Positions 23,883-27,846 of a stretch of DNA of 27,846 bases are shown here, piece after piece. Both the position numbers and the translations under genes were made by a program. This DNA is from JAOAFX01 sp049700315. GTDB taxonomy: Bacteria > Hydrothermota > Tepidihabitantia > SM23-42 > JAOAFX01. Position 1 is the first letter of the stretch. Each line of letters starts with the position of its first letter. Under the pieces are notes generated by a model. It was not told the DNA's origin, did no database searches, and worked only from the letters and a program-made list of their open reading frames with translations. Location of the stretch: positions 1 through 27,846 of the forward strand of contig JBNAVN010000033.1 in NCBI GenBank assembly GCA_049700315.1, read 5' to 3'.

Positions 23883-25183
23883 TTTTGTAAATGTTTAAAT
23901 CGGGTTTTCCCGTGAAACATATCCTTACCCATCTTTTTGAGCAAATCCCGGGCATAGAAAAACTGCTTCAGTAACTGATTAACATCAGCAACCGTAGTGC
24001 CACTACCTGAGGCGATCCTCCGTCTCCTTGAACCATCTATTATTTCAGGATGCTGTCTTTCCTTTTTTGTCATTGAATTTATTATCGCTTCAATCTTTTT
24101 AAATTCCTTTTCATCTACATCTGCCTCTTTCACACCCGGCAACATTCCAGCAAGTTTGGAAAGCGGACCAAGTTTTTTTACTGCCCGCATCTGTTCCATA
24201 AAATCTTCAAGGTTCAAATCACCCCTCATAACCTTCTTCTGCAATTTTGCCTGATCAACTTCTTTTTCTATGGATTTAACTTTTTCCACAAGACCTATCA
24301 CATCACCCATTCCCAGAATGCGCTGGGCAATGCGGTCAGGATAGAATTCCTCAAGTCCATCAATATTTTCACTTATTCCAATGTAGTATAAAGGCACACC
24401 AGAGACCCGGGCAATAGACAGAGCCGCACCACCCCTTGCATCACCATCAAGTTTTGTCAAAATCACGCCATCAAGACCAACCTTTTCTTTAAAGGTCTTT
24501 GCCTGATTTACTGCATCCTGTCCGGTCATTCCATCGGCAACCAAGATTTTGTAATCTGGCTTCACCGTATTATTTATCTGAATCAATTCATTCACGAGTT
24601 CATCATCAATATGCAATCTACCAGCAGTATCAATAATCACAAGTCCGTAATTTTGTTTTTCTGCACTCTCTTTTGCAAGCCTTGCCGTGAGGACCGGGTC
24701 ATCTCTTAATGAAAACACAGAAATATTGTTTCTCTTACCCAACTGGGTGAGTTGCTCAACTGCCGCAGGTCTTTTTGCATCTGCAGGTACAAGCAACGGT
24801 TTTTTGCTGTTAAACCGATATGCGATCTTTGCAGCCGTTGTCGTCTTACCCACACCCTGCAAACCAAGCAGACTTATTATAGTAGGTCCGGTATTCTTAA
24901 AAGAAAGGTGGTGAGGATTCTTGCCCAACAATTCCACCAGTTCTTCAAATACCAGTTTCATCACAAGTTCACCAGGATTCAATCTTTTATCAAGATTCTG
25001 ACTAATTGCCTTCTTGTTAACATTCTCTATGAATTCTTTTACAACCTGATAATGAACATCTGCCTCAAGTAAGGTGACACGCAAATCCCTGAGTATGGTA
25101 TCTATCTCGGTCTTTGTGATTCTACCGTAACCTAAGACCTTGCGCCTCAAAATCTGAAACCTGTCAGCTAAATTCTGGAACAT
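23879..25183 (-). CDS. ffh: Signal recognition particle protein Ffh
   Basis: GTPase that binds 4.5S RNA and signal sequences and delivers nascent membrane proteins to FtsY. 434 residues. The N domain (1-90) is followed by the G domain with GLQGVGKTT (107-115), DTAGR and TKLDGDARGG. The M domain (from about 300) contains the SRP-RNA-binding SGSGTTVADVNQLLKQF helix. The family's DARRPAA is DAKRPAA here. It overlaps rpe by 16 bases at its start and the cysteine synthase by four at its end, so it sits in a tightly coupled operon. No SRP RNA gene was recognised in the window. Confidence 0.97.
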   Translation of the reverse strand: MFQNLADRFQILRRKVLGYGRITKTEIDTILRDLRVTLLEADVHYQVVKEFIENVNKKAISQNLDKRLNPGELVMKLVFEELVELLGKNPHHLSFKNTGPTIISLLGLQGVGKTTTAAKIAYRFNSKKPLLVPADAKRPAAVEQLTQLGKRNNISVFSLRDDPVLTARLAKESAEKQNYGLVIIDTAGRLHIDDELVNELIQINNTVKPDYKILVADGMTGQDAVNQAKTFKEKVGLDGVILTKLDGDARGGAALSIARVSGVPLYYIGISENIDGLEEFYPDRIAQRILGMGDVIGLVEKVKSIEKEVDQAKLQKKVMRGDLNLEDFMEQMRAVKKLGPLSKLAGMLPGVKEADVDEKEFKKIEAIINSMTKKERQHPEIIDGSRRRRIASGSGTTVADVNQLLKQFFYARDLLKKMGKDMFHGKTRFKHLQK

Positions 25184-25818
25184 CTCAAATTTTCTATTGC
25201 CTTTTTGTAGTCCTTTGTCTTGAATACACCAGCACCGGCAACAAGTATGTCTGCGCCAGCCTGTTTAACAATGCGGGCATTTTCTCCATTTATTCCCCCA
25301 TCAACCTGTATCAAACAGTGCAATCTATTTTTATCAACAAAATTCCTTGCCTGCTCAATCTTTTTCAAAACTTCAGGAATGAATTTCTGACCGTAAAATC
25401 CCGGATGAACGGTCATTATCAATAGAAAATCCAAATCTTTGACAAATGGTAGAATTTTCCTTAGTGATATTTCAGGATTAACAGCAATTCCTGCCCGGCA
25501 TTTCTTTTCTTTGATGATTTTTATACACTTTTTCACATTTGTTACAGTTTCAATATGGAATGAAATCCATAGGGCACCTGCCTGGATAAATCTCGCGAAA
25601 TATTTTTCAGGGTTTACAATCATAAGATGGGCATCAAGTTCAAGATCAGTCATACGGTAAATCGCTTCTACGATCATTGGTCCAAATGTAATATTGGGAA
25701 CAAACACGCCATCCATAATATCAAGATGGATTAAATCTGCCCCTGCCTTTTCAATCTTTTCAATCTCATTTTTCAGTTTTGTGAAATCAGCAGCAATGAT
25801 TGATGGTGCAATTTTCAC
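25168..25818 (-). CDS. rpe: Ribulose-phosphate 3-epimerase
   Basis: Interconverts ribulose-5-phosphate and xylulose-5-phosphate in the pentose phosphate pathway. 216 residues, a complete TIM barrel. Metal and catalytic residues are visible: His31/Asp33 in HLDIMDG (with Asp36), His64 in DAHLMI, and the Asp of QVDGGIN. The phosphate-binding AGAGVFK motif is near the end. It overlaps the downstream-PASTA gene's stop by four bases and ffh's start by 16. Its place directly after PASTA-domain genes recalls the prkC-rsgA-rpe order of Gram-positive bacteria. Confidence 0.96.
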   Translation of the reverse strand: MKIAPSIIAADFTKLKNEIEKIEKAGADLIHLDIMDGVFVPNITFGPMIVEAIYRMTDLELDAHLMIVNPEKYFARFIQAGALWISFHIETVTNVKKCIKIIKEKKCRAGIAVNPEISLRKILPFVKDLDFLLIMTVHPGFYGQKFIPEVLKKIEQARNFVDKNRLHCLIQVDGGINGENARIVKQAGADILVAGAGVFKTKDYKKAIENLRCSRI

Positions 25819-26519
25819 TTCACCACCATTAGATTTATTGTATCACCAGCATTGACCACCTGGTCAGGTTGAGGATCCTGCACAATGACACTTCCTTTTT
25901 CTCCGGTGCCCTCCACTTCAGTAACCGTGCCCAATACAAGACCAAATTTTTTCAAAAGGTCTTTTGCTTCAGCAAATTTCAACCCAATCAAATTTGGTGA
26001 TTTCAACACAATCCCTTTACTGATTATTATCTTTATTCCATCACCTTTTTTCACCTCAGTTTCCGGTATCGGAATTGTCTGAATTACTTTTCCTTCATTG
26101 ATTGAATCAGAATAGATTGAATCAATATCACTGATAACCAACCCTATTCGGTCAATTATCTGTTTTGCCTTTGCAAATTCAAGACCTGAGAGAACTGGTA
26201 TAATAATTTTTTCTATCCCCAAACTCACTGAAAGGTTTATAATTCTGCCCCTCTTTACTTTGGCATCAGGTAATGGCTCCTGGATAATAATTCTGCCCTG
26301 TTCAATGATCCGGTCATATCGTCGTTCTGTAACAACTGATTGGAGTCCGGCTTTTTTTAGTATCATTGTAGCAGAGTCAAGTGGAAGATTGCAGACATTG
26401 GGCACAACAATTTCTTCTCCTTTGCGCACAAACAATGGCATAAAAAGGAAATTGGCAAGCAAAAGCCCGACGACGAAAAATATCAGAATAATAATTACAT
26501 AAGTCAGTAATCGTTTCAT
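25815..26519 (-). CDS. PASTA-domain single-pass membrane protein (second copy)
   Basis: 234 residues: an N-terminal membrane anchor (about 5-30, YVIIILIFFVVGLLLANFLF) followed by three PASTA repeats, roughly 36-105, 105-170 and 172-234. Each opens with a V/IP-x-L/V pattern and ends with GDGIKIIIS- or GDTINLMVV-like strands. PASTA domains bind peptidoglycan fragments or beta-lactams in Ser/Thr kinases and PBPs, but no kinase or transpeptidase domain is attached here. It overlaps its paralogue upstream and rpe downstream by four bases each. Its role is probably in envelope sensing or as a periplasmic cell-wall adaptor. Confidence 0.88.
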   Translation of the reverse strand: MKRLLTYVIIILIFFVVGLLLANFLFMPLFVRKGEEIVVPNVCNLPLDSATMILKKAGLQSVVTERRYDRIIEQGRIIIQEPLPDAKVKRGRIINLSVSLGIEKIIIPVLSGLEFAKAKQIIDRIGLVISDIDSIYSDSINEGKVIQTIPIPETEVKKGDGIKIIISKGIVLKSPNLIGLKFAEAKDLLKKFGLVLGTVTEVEGTGEKGSVIVQDPQPDQVVNAGDTINLMVVK

Positions 26520-27247
26520 TGGTCAAGAACTGTAGCAACAACAAGATCAATCTTTGAACCCTTTTTTGCCTTTGTGCCCGCCCGTGGATTTTGTGCCATG
26601 ATAATCCCCACATCAAACTCCGTGCTTACTTCATAAGTAATACTGCCCACAACAAATCCTTTTTCTTCAATAATTCTTTTTGCTGTGGAAAGTGCCCTGC
26701 CAATCACCCTTGGCACATCAACACTCTCAGCACCCCCACTCAGGACAATTGTAACTGCGTCTCCTTTTTTTACGCGTGAACCCGCCGTCGGCATTGTTGA
26801 TATTATCTTGTCTTTGTCAATTGTACTATTCTCTTCAGTCTTGATATCGCCTATGCGTAAACCAAATTCATTCAGCCTTATGGTTGCTTCACTCAGACCC
26901 AATCCTTTGAGGTCAGGAACAATGACACTGCTTGAACCTTTTGAAATGAAGACTGTAATACTTGATTTACTTCTGACGATTGAACCGGGTAGGGGCGCCT
27001 GTCGGCATATTTGATTATCCGCATATTTTTCATTCTCTTCTTCACCACCCACAACCAGCAACAAACCCCTGTTTTCCGCAATCACTCGTGCCTGTTCAGG
27101 TGTTGAACCGGTCAGATCAGGAATAACAACATCACCACCGGATTTGCCTATTGGTAAAACAAAGAGAAAAAGAACACAGACAATTATTGATGTGACAAGC
27201 GAAACAAAAAAAGAGACCAAGAAAATTTTTGCACCGTTATAATACAT
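26516..27247 (-). CDS. PASTA-domain single-pass membrane protein (first copy)
   Basis: 243 residues: a membrane anchor (about 8-32, FLVSFFVSLVTSIIVCVLFLF) and three PASTA repeats, roughly 38-104, 106-171 and 172-240. Their typical closings are SKSSITVFISKG, KKGDAVTIVLSGG and KKGSKIDLVV. No kinase or PBP domain. GGAG lies four bases before the ATG, and the gene begins 41 bases after the 3' end of tRNA-Ser on the same strand, so both likely derive from one transcript. It is a tandem paralogue of the next gene, with which it overlaps by four bases (ATGA). Confidence 0.88.
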   Translation of the reverse strand: MYYNGAKIFLVSFFVSLVTSIIVCVLFLFVLPIGKSGGDVVIPDLTGSTPEQARVIAENRGLLLVVGGEEENEKYADNQICRQAPLPGSIVRSKSSITVFISKGSSSVIVPDLKGLGLSEATIRLNEFGLRIGDIKTEENSTIDKDKIISTMPTAGSRVKKGDAVTIVLSGGAESVDVPRVIGRALSTAKRIIEEKGFVVGSITYEVSTEFDVGIIMAQNPRAGTKAKKGSKIDLVVATVLDQ

Positions 27248-27288
27248 AATTCTCCTTTCTTCTTTACAACATTTAGAGAGTTTTTATC

Positions 27289-27377
27289 CGGAGAGGGCGG
27301 GATTTGAACCCGCGTTCCGCCTTTCGGCGGAAACACGATTTCCAGTCGTGCTCCTTCGGCCACTCGGACACCTCTCC
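27289..27377 (-). tRNA. tRNA-Ser (anticodon GGA)
   Basis: The acceptor stem GGAGAGG (27377-27371) pairs with CCTCTCC (27296-27290), with discriminator G at 27289. The D arm is TCC/GGA. The anticodon stem CACGA/TCGTG carries loop CTGGAAA with anticodon GGA at 27343-27341 (reads UCC/UCU). The long variable arm TTCCGCC-GAAA-GGCGGAA marks a class II serine tRNA. The T arm is GCGGG-TTCAAAT-CCCGC. CCA is not encoded, since GATAAAAA follows. It sits inside the tatA-PASTA-rpe-ffh operon. Confidence 0.97.
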
Positions 27378-27384
27378 TGAAAGA

Positions 27385-27418
27385 CCGTTAATAGCCATAT
27401 GGTTTCGCTACCCGTTAA
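27385..27418. repeat. Direct and inverted repeats between tatA and tRNA-Ser
   Basis: The spacer has two copies of CCGTTAA (27385-27391 and 27412-27418). Between them are the palindrome CCATATGG (27395-27402) and an inverted TAGC/GCTA pair. No -35/-10 pair was found here. It may be a processing or binding site for the tRNA-containing transcript. Confidence 0.35.
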
Positions 27419-27423
27419 AAGAA

Positions 27424-27612
27424 TCAATTTTCCTTTTTTTCTTCTTTATCTTTCTCTTTATCTTCTTCAGGATTTTCTATATCGTGCAGACCTTTTTTAA
27501 ATTCTTTAACCCCTTTGCCCAGGCTCCGTGCGAGTTCAGGAATCTTTCTTGCGCCAAAAAGAATCAGCACAATGAGCAATATCAGCAGAATCTCCTGCCA
27601 GCCTAAGTTCAT
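27424..27612 (-). CDS. tatA: Twin-arginine translocase subunit TatA/TatE
   Basis: 62-residue subunit of the Tat pathway, which exports folded, often cofactor-bearing proteins. The N-terminal helix (about 5-20, WQEILLILLIVLILF) is followed by the FGxxKIPELARSLGKGVKEFKKG amphipathic-helix signature and a charged, acidic-basic tail (EEDKEKDKEEKKEN). The start is ATG 27612: GGAGG lies five bases upstream, and the expected transcript start (about 27624) excludes the longer frame beginning at 27651. tatC is not in the window. It leads the minus-strand operon through tRNA-Ser, the PASTA genes and rpe-ffh. Confidence 0.93.
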   Translation of the reverse strand: MNLGWQEILLILLIVLILFGARKIPELARSLGKGVKEFKKGLHDIENPEEDKEKDKEEKKEN

Positions 27613-27630
27613 TAAAGCCTCCTTGAGACA

Positions 27631-27658
27631 AGTATATAGAAAATCCCCCAATTGTCAA
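27631..27658 (-). promoter_or_regulatory. Sigma70-type promoter of the tatA-tRNA-PASTA-rpe-ffh operon
   Basis: Minus strand: perfect TTGACA (27658-27653), a 16-base spacer and TATACT (27636-27631). The predicted leader of about 12 bases starts at the AAGGAGG of tatA. Confidence 0.8.
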
Positions 27659-27678
27659 GTTTTGTGTCCCTTCCCATC

Positions 27679-27692
27679 AAAAGTCCACTTTT
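27679..27692. promoter_or_regulatory. Possible operator between divergent promoters
   Basis: AAAAGT-CC-ACTTTT is a 6+2+6 inverted repeat between the tatA promoter and the divergent + strand promoter at 27718. Its position and symmetry suit a dimeric regulator, but A/T-rich symmetry also arises by chance. Confidence 0.3.
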
Positions 27693-27717
27693 TGACGGAC
27701 AAAATTTAATTGTATTA

Positions 27718-27745
27718 TTGACATTTACATTATTTTTTGTATAAT
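27718..27745 (+). promoter_or_regulatory. Sigma70-type promoter reading off the right edge
   Basis: Perfect TTGACA (27718-27723), a 16-base spacer and perfect TATAAT (27740-27745). The expected transcription start is near 27752. Confidence 0.85.
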
Positions 27746-27755
27746 TTAACAATTT

Positions 27756-27797
27756 ATGAAAATTTTGTATTTCCATAAAGAGGATAATAGCTTATGA
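27756..27797 (+). CDS. Possible 13-residue leader peptide
   Basis: ATG 27756 opens a 13-codon frame (MKILYFHKEDNSL) whose TGA overlaps the next ATG (27794) as ATGA. The promoter at 27718 would give it only about four leader bases. There is no run of one amino acid as in classic attenuators. It may be chance. Confidence 0.25.
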   Translation: MKILYFHKEDNSL

Positions 27798-27846
27798 ATA
27801 AAAGATATTCACAGTCAATTAACAACAAGTATGCAAATAATTTTCC
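27794..27846 (+). CDS. Start of an unidentified gene cut by the window edge
   Basis: ATG 27794 opens a frame to the window end (MNKRYSQSINNKYANNF). GAGGA (27780-27784) lies nine bases upstream, and a perfect promoter is at 27718-27745. Too short to identify. Confidence 0.5.
   Translation, partial: MNKRYSQSINNKYANNF

Noticed and set aside
27613..27651. Longer tatA start at 27651
   Set aside because: The promoter -10 element overlaps this segment, and a good GGAGG precedes ATG 27612.
1..27846. CRISPR array, insertion sequence, prophage or integron
   Set aside because: No regularly spaced repeats, transposase, integrase or terminal inverted repeats were seen anywhere in the window.

Overview
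The window looks like a chromosomal segment of an uncultured, anaerobic, probably thermophilic bacterium with low-to-moderate GC. The gene set fits the FCB-adjacent candidate phyla such as WOR-3/Stahlbacteria. This placement is inferred from gene content, not from a marker tree. Pointers are secreted proteins with C-terminal sorting-like domains of the T9SS type-A kind, a sulfide-type Thi4 (His at the sulfur-donor position), an adenosine-specific kinase, LarC, a GlmL/MutL-type ASKHA protein, and AGGAGG ribosome binding sites. There are no phage, transposon or CRISPR signatures. Nearly all the DNA is coding, in tight, often overlapping operons, and no gene-free stretch exceeds 300 bases.

Layout. 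Bases 180-3924 (+): a secreted M6-type metalloprotease with beta-propeller repeats and a sorting-like tail, then a small DUF5683-like membrane protein. Bases 4030-9959 (-): one long operon, transcribed DUF6485 - gcvPB - 106-aa conserved-looking protein - GlmL/MutL - rpmF - plsX - fabH, joining glycine cleavage, a B12-mutase-type accessory protein and fatty-acid initiation. Bases 10167-11807 (+): a secreted beta-helix protein. Bases 11883-14602 (+): a multi-pass membrane protein, era and an adenosine-specific kinase. Bases 14604-16778 (-): larC, an ECF sigma factor and its zinc-type anti-sigma factor. Bases 16881-17762 (+): an EamA transporter. Bases 17759-20306 (-): an outer-membrane-like protein, thi4 and an MFS transporter. 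Bases 20416-27612 (-): tatA, tRNA-Ser(GGA), two PASTA-domain membrane proteins, rpe, ffh, a cysteine synthase and a large secreted esterase. At the right edge a + strand gene begins.

The most striking pattern is regulatory. Nine sigma70-like promoters can be read by eye, one upstream of nearly every transcription unit on both strands. Every one has exactly 16 bases between the -35 and -10 hexamers. Several put the expected transcription start 0-12 bases before the start codon, implying leaderless or nearly leaderless mRNAs, or leaders that begin right at the Shine-Dalgarno. Classical hairpin-plus-T-run terminators are not visible. Other notable points are two kinase-less PASTA proteins next to rpe (recalling prkC-rsgA-rpe), a strong hairpin over the possible upstream start of era, an MFS gene without a normal start codon, and accessory genes (larC, glmL, gcvPB) without their usual partners.
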